A program made the position numbers and the translations under genes. Shown piece after piece: positions 1 to 6,284 of a stretch of DNA of 10,582 nt (its first letter is position 1; the number at the start of each line of letters is the position of its first letter). The notes beneath the pieces are model-generated. The model was given only the letters and a program-made list of their open reading frames with translations, was not told where the DNA came from and searched no databases. The DNA is from Thermoflexales bacterium (GTDB taxonomy: Bacteria; Chloroflexota; Anaerolineae; Fen-1058): the NCBI GenBank assembly GCA_017882055.1, contig JADGQE010000107.1, positions 1 to 10,582 of the forward strand. The letters run 5' to 3'.

Positions 1-980
1 TCCTTGTCGGCCTGAATCTTGGCGGCCTGACCGAGATCTTCGATCGTCACCGACTCGAGCTTGCGGCCCAGTTCTTCAGTGACGACCGTGCCGCCCGTGA
101 GGACAGCAATGTCTTGCAGCATCGCCTTGCGGCGATCGCCAAAGCCCGGGGCCTTAACCGCCAGCAAATTGAACATGCCGCGCAGCTTATTCAGCACCAG
201 TGTCGCCAGCGCTTCGCCGTCAACATCTTCACAAATCACGACCAGATCGCGCTTGCCCTTCTGGAGCAGTTTTTCCATCAGCGGCACAATATCGGTCGCC
301 GCGCTGATCTTCTTGTCGTGGATCAGGACGTATGGATTCTCGATGACGGCTTCCATCGCTTCCGTGTTGGTGACGAAGTACGCGCTGATGTAACCCCGAT
401 CGAACTGCATCCCTTCGACGTATTCGGTCTCGAACTCGCGGCCCTTGCTTTCCTCAACCGTAACGACGCCGTCCTTGCCGACTTTGTCCATCACTTCGGC
501 GATGAGATCGCCGATTTCGGTATCCGCTGCCGAGATCGACGCGACGTTGGCGATCTCATGCTTGTCGACGACGGGCGTGCTCATCTTCTTGATCGACGCC
601 ACGACCGCATCAGTGGCCATTTCGAGGCCGCGCTTAATCTGCATCGGGTTCGCGCCGGCCGCCACGTTCTTCAGACCTTCATTGACAATCGACTGCGCCA
701 GAACGGTCGCCGTCGTTGTGCCGTCACCAGCCACATCGTTGGTTTTGGTCGCCGCTTCCTTGAGCAGCTGCGCGCCCATATTTTCATACGGGTCCTTCAG
801 TTCGATTTCCTTCGCTACGGTCACGCCGTCGTGGGTCACGGTCGGCGCACCGAACTTCTTATCGAGCGCCACGTTGCGGCCCTTGGGGCCGAGAGTGGTC
901 GCCACCGCGCTGGCGAGAATATCGACGCCGCGCTTCAGAGCCTGCTGTGCTTCAGTGGTGAATACGAGTTGTTTAGCCAT
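1..980 (-). CDS. groEL: GroEL chaperonin (Hsp60), N-terminal part, cut by window edge
   Basis: ATP-driven 60-kDa chaperonin that folds proteins in the cytoplasm together with GroES. The visible N-terminal 326 residues begin MAKQLVFTTEAQQALKRGVD and contain the GPKGRN nucleotide-loop motif (about residues 31-36) and the GDGTTT ATP-binding motif (85-90), then the first part of the apical domain. The family is about 540 residues, so some 215 are missing to the left of the window. The frame is open to the left edge, with no stop or frameshift. The ATG at 978-980 is supported by an AAGGGG ribosome binding site 7 bases upstream and by the family N-terminus. It lies 12 bases after groES on the same strand and shares its CIRCE-controlled promoter. 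Confidence 0.98.
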   Translation of the reverse strand, partial: MAKQLVFTTEAQQALKRGVDILASAVATTLGPKGRNVALDKKFGAPTVTHDGVTVAKEIELKDPYENMGAQLLKEAATKTNDVAGDGTTTATVLAQSIVNEGLKNVAAGANPMQIKRGLEMATDAVVASIKKMSTPVVDKHEIANVASISAADTEIGDLIAEVMDKVGKDGVVTVEESKGREFETEYVEGMQFDRGYISAYFVTNTEAMEAVIENPYVLIHDKKISAATDIVPLMEKLLQKGKRDLVVICEDVDGEALATLVLNKLRGMFNLLAVKAPGFGDRRKAMLQDIAVLTGGTVVTEELGRKLESVTIEDLGQAAKIQADK

Positions 981-992
981 GTTTGATCCCCT

Positions 993-1298
993 TTACTTCT
1001 CAACGATTGCGAGAATGTCGCTCTCTTTGAGGATGAGCAACTTCTTGTCTTCGATTTTGACTTCGGTGCCGGCGTACTTGGCGTATAACACCACATCGCC
1101 CGTCTTGACATCCATCGGGATGCGCTTGCCATCGTCATCGGTGCGGCCCGGACCAGCGGCCAATACGGTCCCTTCCTGCGGCTTCTCTTTGGCCGTCTCA
1201 GGCAAAATAATGCCGCTCGCCGTCTTCTCTTCTTTCTCCATCGGTTCGACGACCAAGCGGTCACCCAGCGGCTTCAGATTCAACTTCTTGACTGCCAT
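993..1298 (-). CDS. groES: GroES co-chaperonin (Hsp10)
   Basis: Heptameric lid of the GroEL folding chamber. The 101-residue product matches the usual 95-105 residues. Visible family marks are LKPLGDRLVVEP near the N-terminus, the mobile-loop region EEKTASGIILPETAKEKPQEG (about 22-42, cited in part), VLAAGPGR, and the C-terminal ILKESDILAIVE. A strong GGAGG ribosome binding site (complement of 1307-1311) sits 8 bases before the ATG. It is the first gene of groES-groEL. The 5' leader from the predicted start near 1391 is about 90 bases and includes the CIRCE inverted repeat, so expression is expected to be repressed by HrcA and induced by heat or protein stress. hrcA itself is not in the window. 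Confidence 0.98.
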   Translation of the reverse strand: MAVKKLNLKPLGDRLVVEPMEKEEKTASGIILPETAKEKPQEGTVLAAGPGRTDDDGKRIPMDVKTGDVVLYAKYAGTEVKIEDKKLLILKESDILAIVEK

Positions 1299-1355
1299 GC
1301 TTTATGCCTCCTACGTGATTTTGTGATTTTGATTTGACGCTTACAGCGAAAAACA

Positions 1356-1396
1356 AGGTTGGTTAGCACTCTATCACTACGAGTGCTAACCAACCT
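1356..1396. promoter_or_regulatory. CIRCE operator (HrcA binding site), extended palindrome
   Basis: TTAGCACTC (1363-1371), a 9-base spacer, then GAGTGCTAA (1381-1389) is an exact match to the CIRCE consensus bound by the heat-shock repressor HrcA. The inverted repeat continues outward without mismatch to 16-bp arms (1356-1371 and 1381-1396). It starts just downstream of the groES -10 box and covers the likely transcription start, the usual position for repression. On the minus strand the second arm is followed at once by TTGTTTTT, so the RNA form resembles an intrinsic terminator. Confidence 0.97.
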
Positions 1397-1397
1397 A

Positions 1398-1426
1398 AAT
1401 ATACCACCGGAAACTGGCGTTGTCAA
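1398..1426 (-). promoter_or_regulatory. groESL promoter (sigma-70/SigA type)
   Basis: Read on the minus strand: perfect -35 TTGACA (complement of 1421-1426), 17-base spacer, and -10 TATATT (complement of 1398-1403). The expected start is near 1391, inside CIRCE. Only 18 bases separate the -35 box from the stop codon of the upstream response regulator gene. A GAGTGCCAA at 1432-1440 matches one CIRCE half-site in 8 of 9 bases, but no partner arm is visible. Confidence 0.9.
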
Positions 1427-1444
1427 GGGTCGAGTGCCAAATCT

Positions 1445-2134
1445 CTACCGCAGTTCCAGTCGATATCCACTCCCGGCCTCAGTTACGATTATCCTGGGGT
1501 GCCTGGGATCCGATTCGATACTTTGGCGCAGTTTCCAAATGTGCCATTTGACTCGCTCGGCGCGGCGTTCCTCATCGCCCACGCCAAGTTCACGGGCAAT
1601 CCGATCAACACTCAGCGTCTCACCGGCGTGCTCAGCCAACAATAGCAATAGCATATATTCGCCGGGGCGCAATGGCTTCGTCTCATCGCGCACGATCACT
1701 TCGCGGGTGGTCCGATTGATCATGACCTCCGGGCCGGCCTTCAGCAAGTTCTGGATCGGACGACGCGGATGATAGGTCCGGCGCAGAACGGATTCAACCC
1801 GCGCCAATAGCTCAGCCGGCAGGAAAGGTTTGATCAGATAATCGTCAGCACCGAGTTTGAGGCCGGAGATTTTGTCGTCGGGCGTCTGCCGCCCGGTCAG
1901 AAAAATAATCGGCACGGTGGAGATTTGGCGGATGCGATAACAAGTTTCCCAGCCATCCATGCCCGGCATCATGACATCGAGTATCACGAGATCAGGTGAA
2001 TGGGCAGCAAAAACTCTAAGCCCGCTTTCGCCATCGGTCGCCGTCAGCGGCTCATAGTTCGCGCCGCGCAGCGTCATCTCCATCATTCTGACCTGAGCGG
2101 GATCGTCGTCAACTACCAGAATCGATTGAGACAT
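1445..2134 (-). CDS. OmpR-family response regulator (receiver + winged helix), second of a tandem pair
   Basis: DNA-binding two-component response regulator, 229 residues from the ATG at 2132-2134. Receiver domain (about 4-118): acidic pocket DDD at 9-11, phospho-acceptor D53 in VILDVMMPGMDG, T80, and K102 in the LIKPF motif. The C-terminal winged helix (about 130-228) includes RVKWHIWKLRQSIE and ends with a GSGYRL wing. A GTG three codons upstream is also open, but the ATG puts the start at the usual distance from the receiver; neither start has a good ribosome binding site. It follows the other OmpR-type gene after 46 bases, with no terminator or promoter seen between, so the two are probably co-transcribed. 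No histidine kinase gene is adjacent; partner and targets are unknown. Confidence 0.93.
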   Translation of the reverse strand: MSQSILVVDDDPAQVRMMEMTLRGANYEPLTATDGESGLRVFAAHSPDLVILDVMMPGMDGWETCYRIRQISTVPIIFLTGRQTPDDKISGLKLGADDYLIKPFLPAELLARVESVLRRTYHPRRPIQNLLKAGPEVMINRTTREVIVRDETKPLRPGEYMLLLLLAEHAGETLSVDRIARELGVGDEERRAERVKWHIWKLRQSIESDPRHPRIIVTEAGSGYRLELR

Positions 2135-2180
2135 GGTTAACACTCAAGGCAGGTGGGCGCTGCGCGAACGAAGCCGGAAA

Positions 2181-2873
2181 TCAAACGACGGTGAAGCGGT
2201 AACCTACGCCGCGTTCCGTGAAGATGAAACGCGCTGGCTCGGTGTCACCTTCGATTTTCTGGCGCAGCCGCCACACATACCACTTGACGTTATTCAAGTT
2301 CACGTCGGTCTCATACCCCCAGACCGACGTAAAAATATCTTCGATGGAGATTACCTGGCCGGGGTGTTCCGCCAGATACAACAAGATGCGATGCTCGGTC
2401 GGGGTGAGCTCCACCGGTTGACTGTCCACCATCACGGTGAAACTCGAAGGATCGATTATCAGATCGCCGCCGGCAAAGCGCAGCACCGTGTTTTTGGTCG
2501 GCGGCGGAAGATGAGTACGGCGCAGCACCGCGCTGATACGCGCCGCCAACTCCTGCGGATTGAAGGGCTTGATCAGATAATCGTCAGCGCCCAGCCGCAG
2601 CCCTTTGATTTTTTCCTCATCGCTTTTGCGCGAACTCACAATGATGATCGGGATCGTTGACATCTCGCGGATACGGCGGCACACTTCCCAGCCATCCATG
2701 TTCGGCAGCATCAGATCGAGCAGCACCAGATCAGGCTGAATTTCATAAAGTTTGCGCAGGCCCTCGACGCCGTCAATCGCCCACACCGACTGAAAGCCGC
2801 CGTGTTCGAGCAGCAACCGTATGACATCGGCCTGCAGGGGATCATCTTCGATCACTAAAACGGTCTCGGCCAT
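2181..2873 (-). CDS. OmpR-family response regulator (receiver + winged helix), first of a tandem pair
   Basis: Second complete OmpR/PhoB-type regulator, 230 residues starting MAETVLVIEDD. Receiver: E9-D10-D11 pocket, phospho-acceptor D53 in LLDLMLPNMDG, S80 in the switch position, K102 in LIKPF. The winged-helix output (about 133-229) contains the LTPTEHRILLYLAEHPG helix, VKWYVWRLRQKIE recognition region and ERGVGYRF wing. The frame is open 35 codons further upstream, but that extension overlaps the preceding gene and has no family homology, so the ATG at 2871-2873 is preferred; its ribosome binding site is weak. It lies 49 bases after the small membrane protein gene and 46 before the other regulator. 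Both regulators share layout and wording, suggesting a duplication, but the winged helices differ enough that their DNA targets may differ. Confidence 0.94.
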   Translation of the reverse strand: MAETVLVIEDDPLQADVIRLLLEHGGFQSVWAIDGVEGLRKLYEIQPDLVLLDLMLPNMDGWEVCRRIREMSTIPIIIVSSRKSDEEKIKGLRLGADDYLIKPFNPQELAARISAVLRRTHLPPPTKNTVLRFAGGDLIIDPSSFTVMVDSQPVELTPTEHRILLYLAEHPGQVISIEDIFTSVWGYETDVNLNNVKWYVWRLRQKIEGDTEPARFIFTERGVGYRFTVV

Positions 2874-2922
2874 ATTTAACGAATGCGGCGCGCTGGTGGG
2901 GCGCGCTCCCGGATCACGGGCG

Positions 2923-3120
2923 CTAGAATACGAATATATCAAAAGCAGCCAGACAGGCAAAACCCAGCACGGCAACATTCAAGAACAAAAACAGTGCGAT
3001 GATAAATCGCTGCTGGGGCGTAAGCGTCTTAAATAACGGCATCCGTTCGATGAGCGAACCATGCGCTACTTCCTCTTCTTCATCTTGCGCGGCCACAGTA
3101 TTTCTGAGATCGTCAAACAT
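2923..3120 (-). CDS. small single-pass membrane protein, function unknown
   Basis: 65 residues. The N-terminal half is hydrophilic and acidic, with an EEEE run at about 14-17, then RMPLFKTLTPQQR, then a hydrophobic segment (about 38-60, RFIIALFLFLNVAVLG onward) reaching nearly to the C-terminus. This predicts one membrane span with a cytoplasmic N-terminal tail. The start at 3118-3120 is fixed by an AAGGAGG ribosome binding site (complement of 3125-3131) four bases upstream; seven further upstream codons are open but would cover that site. It is the first gene of the unit with the two response regulators and has its own good promoter at 3162-3190. I do not recognise a named family. A role in regulator signalling is only a guess from context. 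Confidence 0.8.
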   Translation of the reverse strand: MFDDLRNTVAAQDEEEEVAHGSLIERMPLFKTLTPQQRFIIALFLFLNVAVLGFACLAAFDIFVF

Positions 3121-3161
3121 CGCGCCTCCTTCTTTGCCCAATTTTCACTTTGCCAGTTCAA

Positions 3162-3190
3162 AGGATACCCCGGCCAATAGCAAAAGTCAA
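3162..3190 (-). promoter_or_regulatory. promoter of the small membrane protein / response regulator unit
   Basis: On the minus strand: -35 TTGACT (complement of 3185-3190), 17-base spacer, -10 TATCCT (complement of 3162-3167). The expected start is near 3155, giving a leader of about 35 bases that contains the strong ribosome binding site. The foldback repeat with its left flanking duplication ends only 6 bases upstream of the -35 box. Confidence 0.7.
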
Positions 3191-3205
3191 ATGCGATGCT
3201 AATCC

Positions 3206-3297
3206 CAATACTGTTTAGATAAGACTCCAAGCCCGCGTCTTCGCGGGCGGTTCAACCGCGAGGACGCGGTTGGAGAGCGCTAACTTAACAGTATTGC
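3206..3297. repeat. 92-bp foldback (MITE-like) element with 9-bp flanking direct repeats
   Basis: Terminal inverted repeats CAATACTGTT (3206-3215) and AACAGTATTG (3287-3296) are exact. Inside are CTCC (3225-3228) against GGAG (3272-3275) and two side-by-side hairpins: GCCCGCG-TCTT-CGCGGGC (3231-3248) and AACCGCG-AGGA-CGCGGTT (3254-3271). The reverse complement of the second hairpin core differs from the first core at one base in 14, so the whole element reads as an imperfect long palindrome. Directly outside is TGCTAATCC on both sides (3197-3205 and 3298-3306), as expected of a 9-bp target-site duplication. It encodes nothing. It sits between the end of the 3315-3935 gene and the promoter at 3162-3190, where its hairpins could also end transcription. 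Mobility is inferred; the repeats are seen. Confidence 0.7.
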
Positions 3298-3309
3298 TGC
3301 TAATCCTGG
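3289..3309 (-). repeat. 21-bp repeated motif after a stop codon (copy 1)
   Basis: On the plus strand CAGTATTGC, three variable bases, TAATCCTGG. The same arrangement occurs at 6285-6305 with 18 of 21 bases identical and no gap. Each copy lies a few bases after the stop codon of a minus-strand gene (5 here, 3 there) and is followed within about 15-17 bases by a GC-rich hairpin. This copy overlaps the right end and right flanking repeat of the foldback element. Confidence 0.6.
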
Positions 3310-3314
3310 GCCAT

Positions 3315-3935
3315 TCAACGTGGAACAGGCCAGACAGCGATCTGATCAAACACTGCCGAGAACGATCGATCCGCGGTTGCGGCCCGCGCGAGCAACCCAA
3401 TCGATTGTCCATCCGGCAAATCGGTCGCCGCCAGAGTGCGTTCGTCGTTGACGAAGAACACGCAGCTGCTGCCGGCGCACTCGGCCCGCAGAAGATTGGC
3501 GGCCAGGCGTCGAACGTGCGGCCATGCGCGCCACGGGTTCCGATCGAGCCACATACCCGCGCGCATCTCGCCCAGACTGAAGTAGCCGTCGCCGCTGATC
3601 AGAAACGCGACGAAGTTGTCACGATCACGCGCCCGTATGATCAAGCCAGTACCGATCACTGGATCGTTTGCGGCCACGCGGGCCTGAAACGTGAAGTCGG
3701 TTGCCTCGATCGGATGCAGCGCCAGGCCGATCGGGTGCAGCTCCAGGCGGCCCGCGTCGATCGCACCGGATTCAATCGACCAGCGATCATCGAAACCCGT
3801 CAGCACTGTTTGGTTAGCACGCGGCGCAAGGCCAAAGGCGATCGACAGCCCTAACCCGATCACCCCGCCGAATGCGATCAGCAATCCGATCGCGGTGAGC
3901 CGCCAGAGACGCGCCGAAACGAGCGAATCGCTCAT
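3315..3935 (-). CDS. membrane-anchored beta-sandwich protein (possible LamG/concanavalin-like domain), function unknown
   Basis: 206 residues. A hydrophobic segment at about 13-36 predicts a signal anchor, placing the rest outside the membrane. The remaining ~170 residues show alternating strands: LHPIEATDFTFQARV, GTGLIIRARDRDNFVAFLIS, GDGYFSLGE, a Trp-rich stretch (W129, W135, W138), then SSCVFFVNDERTLAATDLP and a closing FSAVFDQIAVWPV. That order resembles LamG/concanavalin-type jelly rolls such as those in family-16-like glycan-binding domains. This is inferred from pattern; no catalytic residues are claimed. C153 and C158 could form a small disulfide loop. The start ATG at 3933-3935 has no ribosome binding site and lies six bases after a -10-like box, so the mRNA may be leaderless. 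It is divergent from miaB. Confidence 0.8.
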   Translation of the reverse strand: MSDSLVSARLWRLTAIGLLIAFGGVIGLGLSIAFGLAPRANQTVLTGFDDRWSIESGAIDAGRLELHPIGLALHPIEATDFTFQARVAANDPVIGTGLIIRARDRDNFVAFLISGDGYFSLGEMRAGMWLDRNPWRAWPHVRRLAANLLRAECAGSSCVFFVNDERTLAATDLPDGQSIGLLARAATADRSFSAVFDQIAVWPVPR

Positions 3936-3941
3936 GCGTTA

Positions 3942-3970
3942 AGTGTAATCACTTTGATCCGTAATCGCAA
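3942..3970 (-). promoter_or_regulatory. promoter of the 3315-3935 gene, possibly leaderless
   Basis: On the minus strand: -35 TTGCGA (complement of 3965-3970), 17-base spacer, -10 TACACT (complement of 3942-3947). The -10 box ends six bases before the ATG, so the predicted transcription start coincides with the start codon. Confidence 0.55.
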
Positions 3971-3984
3971 CACTGCAAAGCCAA

Positions 3985-3993
3985 TGGTATAAT
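3985..3993 (+). promoter_or_regulatory. miaB promoter, extended -10
   Basis: TGGTATAAT is a perfect TATAAT -10 box (3988-3993) with the TGn extension. No good -35 hexamer lies 16-18 bases upstream, which an extended -10 can tolerate. The expected start is near 4000, giving a leader of about 35 bases. The expected -35 position overlaps the -35 box of the divergent gene (3965-3970). Confidence 0.65.
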
Positions 3994-4035
3994 AACCAGG
4001 ATGCGGCAACACTCTATGGGGGAGACTATCACCAG

Positions 4036-5358
4036 ATGAAGTATCATCTGCATATCTTTGGCTGCCAGATGAACGAAGCCGATGCGCAGCGAGTCGGATC
4101 CGACCTGGAGAAAATCGGATTGACTTACACCGCTCACGCCCGTGATGCCGACGTGATCGTGCTGGATACGTGCGTCGTGCGACAGAGCGCCGAAGACAAA
4201 GCCTACAGTTATATTCAGACGCTTAAGCCCATCAAAAAGGCCCGGCCCGAAGCGGTGATCACGGTCATGGGCTGCATGGTCGGCGTCAAGGGCAACGGCG
4301 CGCTGAAGAAACAATTTCCGTGGGTCGATGTATTCATGGCTCCTTCGGAGACCGCGCCCCTGGTGAATTATCTGCGCCAGCGCGAAGCGTTCGCTTTGAT
4401 GGAAGCGGAAACACGTCAACGCCATGCGATTCAAGACGGCGATTTGATCCTGCCGCTGCACGAGCGTGGATCATTGGTGGCCGCGCACGTGCCGATCGTT
4501 TACGGCTGCTCGCACGCCTGCACGTTCTGCATCATTCCTTTCCGGCGCGGCATCGAGCGCAGCCGGCCAATCGGACAGATCGCGCACGAGGTTCGATCGC
4601 TGGCCGCGCAAGGCGTGAAGGAAGTCACGCTGCTGGGCCAGATCGTTGATCGGTATGGCAAAGACGTGCCCGCCGGGCCAGGCCTGGCCGATCTGCTGCG
4701 CGTGGTCAACGACATCGACGGCGTGGAACGCATTCGCTTTCTGACTTCACATCCAGGTTACATGAGTGATCAGCTGCTGGATGCCGTAGCGGAGTTGCCC
4801 AAAGTCTGCGAGCATATCGAAGTGCCGGTGCAGGCCGGCGACGATCAAGTGTTAGCGAACATGAAGCGCGGTTACACCGTCGATGATTACCGCCGCTTGA
4901 TCGAAAAAGTCCGATTGAAGCTGCCGAATACCTCGATCGCCACCGACATCATTGTCGGCTTTTCGGGCGAAACCGAAGCGCAATTTCAGAAGACGTATGA
5001 TCTGCTGGAAGAACTGCGGCTCGATGTGATCCACCTCGCTCGTTACTCGCCGCGTCCCGGCACCGTGGCTGAACGGCGCATGACGGACGATGTGCCCGAA
5101 GAAGAAAAGGAACGGCGCTTTCGCGTACTTGAAGATCAACAGGCCCGCATCACCGCCGAGATCAACGCGCGCTACCTCGGCCAGATGGTCGAAGTGCTGG
5201 TCGAAGAAAACCACAAGAACAAGTGGAAAGGCCGCACTCGCACCAACAAACTTGTTTTCTTTGAGGACGAGCGCGATTGGCGCGGACAGTTGGTCAACGT
5301 GAAGGTCGACAAAACCGGTCCGTGGAGTATGACGGGGACAATGATCAATGGTCAATGA
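4036..5358 (+). CDS. miaB: tRNA-2-methylthio-N6-dimethylallyladenosine synthase MiaB
   Basis: Radical-SAM methylthiotransferase that adds a methylthio group to i6A at position 37 of tRNAs reading UNN codons, improving reading accuracy; cytoplasmic. 440 residues, the normal size. N-terminal UPF0004 domain with three cysteines for the auxiliary 4Fe-4S cluster (C10 in FGCQMN, C46 in DTCVVR, C80 in VMGCM). Radical-SAM domain with the CxxxCxxC cluster C158, C162, C165 in YGCSHACTFCIIPF. C-terminal TRAM RNA-binding domain (about 375-438). The wording DTCVVR and FGCQMN fits MiaB rather than RimO or MtaB. The start matches the usual MKYH..FGCQMN; a GGGGGAG at 4017-4023 is 12 bases upstream, a long spacing. 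The last codons fall in a simple repeat of the atgatcaatggtcaatga type. Expressed alone and ends at the terminator at 5378. Confidence 0.97.
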   Translation: MKYHLHIFGCQMNEADAQRVGSDLEKIGLTYTAHARDADVIVLDTCVVRQSAEDKAYSYIQTLKPIKKARPEAVITVMGCMVGVKGNGALKKQFPWVDVFMAPSETAPLVNYLRQREAFALMEAETRQRHAIQDGDLILPLHERGSLVAAHVPIVYGCSHACTFCIIPFRRGIERSRPIGQIAHEVRSLAAQGVKEVTLLGQIVDRYGKDVPAGPGLADLLRVVNDIDGVERIRFLTSHPGYMSDQLLDAVAELPKVCEHIEVPVQAGDDQVLANMKRGYTVDDYRRLIEKVRLKLPNTSIATDIIVGFSGETEAQFQKTYDLLEELRLDVIHLARYSPRPGTVAERRMTDDVPEEEKERRFRVLEDQQARITAEINARYLGQMVEVLVEENHKNKWKGRTRTNKLVFFEDERDWRGQLVNVKVDKTGPWSMTGTMINGQ

Positions 5359-5377
5359 CAAATGACCGATGCAAAAG

Positions 5378-5428
5378 AACTCCCGCTGGCACATTGTGGC
5401 TTAGCGGGAGTTTCCTTGTCTGCTTTTT
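5378..5428. terminator. bidirectional intrinsic terminator between convergent genes
   Basis: AACTCCCGCT (5378-5387) pairs perfectly with AGCGGGAGTT (5403-5412) around a 15-base loop. On the plus strand T-rich sequence follows, ending in TTTTT at 5424-5428, to stop miaB. On the minus strand TTCTTTT follows, to stop the LuxR-type regulator gene. Confidence 0.85.
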
Positions 5429-5452
5429 ACTTGTTTACTTTTTACTTGTTTA
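5423..5452. repeat. two tandem copies of a 15-bp T-rich unit
   Basis: CTTTTTACTTGTTTA occurs twice head to tail (5423-5437 and 5438-5452), exact. It lies in the short convergent spacer, just before the stop codon of the regulator on the other strand. It probably arose by slippage; no function is evident beyond adding T-runs to the terminator. Confidence 0.8.
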
Positions 5453-5458
5453 TTTCCA

Positions 5459-6130
5459 CTACGTTTCGCCCTGATAGGCTCGGATGTTGTGCTGTACCGC
5501 ATAAGCCGCCGCTTCGGCGCGATTGGTCAAGCCGAGTTTGCTCAAGATGCTGCTGACGTAGTTGCGGACGGTGCCTTCGCCCAGAAACAAGGCCTGCGCA
5601 ATTTCGCGATTGGTCTTGCCTTCGGCCACTAAGCCCAGTACCCGCATTTCCTGATCCGTCAACTGGCTGAAAGCCGACTGCTCATCCTTGCGTTGAGCTT
5701 CGCGCACGCGGGCGAACACCCGCTGGGTCAGCACCGGATCGAGCAGCGCGTCACCCCGCCCCACCGCTTCGATCGCGCGCACCAGATCATCCCCGCCGAT
5801 CTGTTTGAGCACGTAACCGGCTGCCCCGGCCGCGATCGCTTCGAACAGCATATCATCCTCGGCGAACGACGTGAGCATGATCACCTTGGTGTCTGGCGCT
5901 TGGGCCACGATCTCGCGGCAAGCCTCAATGCCGTTGCCACCCGGCAATCGAATATCCATGACCACAATTTCGGGCCGGTGCTGGAGAACTTTCTGAACCG
6001 CCTCTTTGGCCGTGCTGGCTTCATCCACTACGGTGAAACTCGAATGGCGCTCAAGCAGAGCGCGCAGGCCCAGGCGGACAACTTCATGATCATCCACGAT
6101 GATGATGCGCAGATGCTTCTTCAATCTCAT
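5459..6130 (-). CDS. NarL/LuxR-family response regulator
   Basis: Two-component transcription regulator of 223 residues. Receiver domain (about 6-122): D13-D14 acidic pair in IIIVDDHEVVRLGLRALLE, phospho-acceptor D59 in VVMDIRLPGGNG, T87, K109. LuxR-type helix-turn-helix (about 154-215): LTDQEMRVLGLVAEGKTNREI, then GEGTVRNYVSSILSKLGL. The start is uncertain. The ATG at 6128-6130 touches the only ribosome binding site (AAGGGG), while a TTG two codons later (6122-6124) is spaced six bases from it, giving MKKHLRI. Longer starts up to 6193 would cover the predicted promoter and are unlikely. The gene stands alone, convergent with miaB; no histidine kinase is adjacent. It lies downstream of the Ser/Thr kinase gene but is separated from it by a hairpin and its own promoter. 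Confidence 0.93.
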   Translation of the reverse strand: MRLKKHLRIIIVDDHEVVRLGLRALLERHSSFTVVDEASTAKEAVQKVLQHRPEIVVMDIRLPGGNGIEACREIVAQAPDTKVIMLTSFAEDDMLFEAIAAGAAGYVLKQIGGDDLVRAIEAVGRGDALLDPVLTQRVFARVREAQRKDEQSAFSQLTDQEMRVLGLVAEGKTNREIAQALFLGEGTVRNYVSSILSKLGLTNRAEAAAYAVQHNIRAYQGET

Positions 6131-6161
6131 CCCCTTGCTGATACCACGGATTACACTCGGA

Positions 6162-6189
6162 AGTATATCACAGCGCGGCGCAACCGCAA
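6162..6189 (-). promoter_or_regulatory. promoter of the NarL/LuxR-type regulator
   Basis: On the minus strand: -35 TTGCGG (complement of 6184-6189), 16-base spacer, -10 TATACT (complement of 6162-6167) preceded by TGA, an extended -10. The expected start is near 6155, about 25 bases before the start codon. Confidence 0.6.
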
Positions 6190-6243
6190 CCAATAATGTT
6201 CACGCCGAACCCGGAGTAACACCGGTACCAGAGAAATGACAGA

Positions 6244-6270
6244 CCTCGCCGATCTAAGCGACCGGCGAGG
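6244..6270 (-). terminator. hairpin terminator after the Ser/Thr kinase gene
   Basis: CCTCGCCG (6244-6251) pairs exactly with CGGCGAGG (6263-6270) around an 11-base loop. It lies about 40 bases after the kinase stop codon. On the minus strand TCTGTCATTTC follows, a weak T-tract, so termination is plausible but not strong. Confidence 0.6.
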
Positions 6271-6284
6271 TTTAATCGATTCAT

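Noticed and set aside
114..986. Long open frame on the plus strand covering groEL
   Set aside because: It is exactly antisense to the well-supported groEL gene, has no family features, and reflects the codon bias of the GC-rich opposite strand.
1432..1440. GAGTGCCAA, a possible second CIRCE half-site upstream of the groES -35 box
   Set aside because: 8 of 9 match but no partner arm, and HrcA needs both arms; mentioned only in the promoter entry.
2137..2145. TTAACACTC, one base different from a CIRCE half-site
   Set aside because: No inverted partner at the 9-base spacing; it spans the start region of a response regulator and is likely chance.
3270..3854. 194-codon open frame on the plus strand
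   Set aside because: Antisense to the 3315-3935 gene, which has a promoter and a signal-anchor; its start lies inside the foldback element, and its composition looks like a frame shadow.
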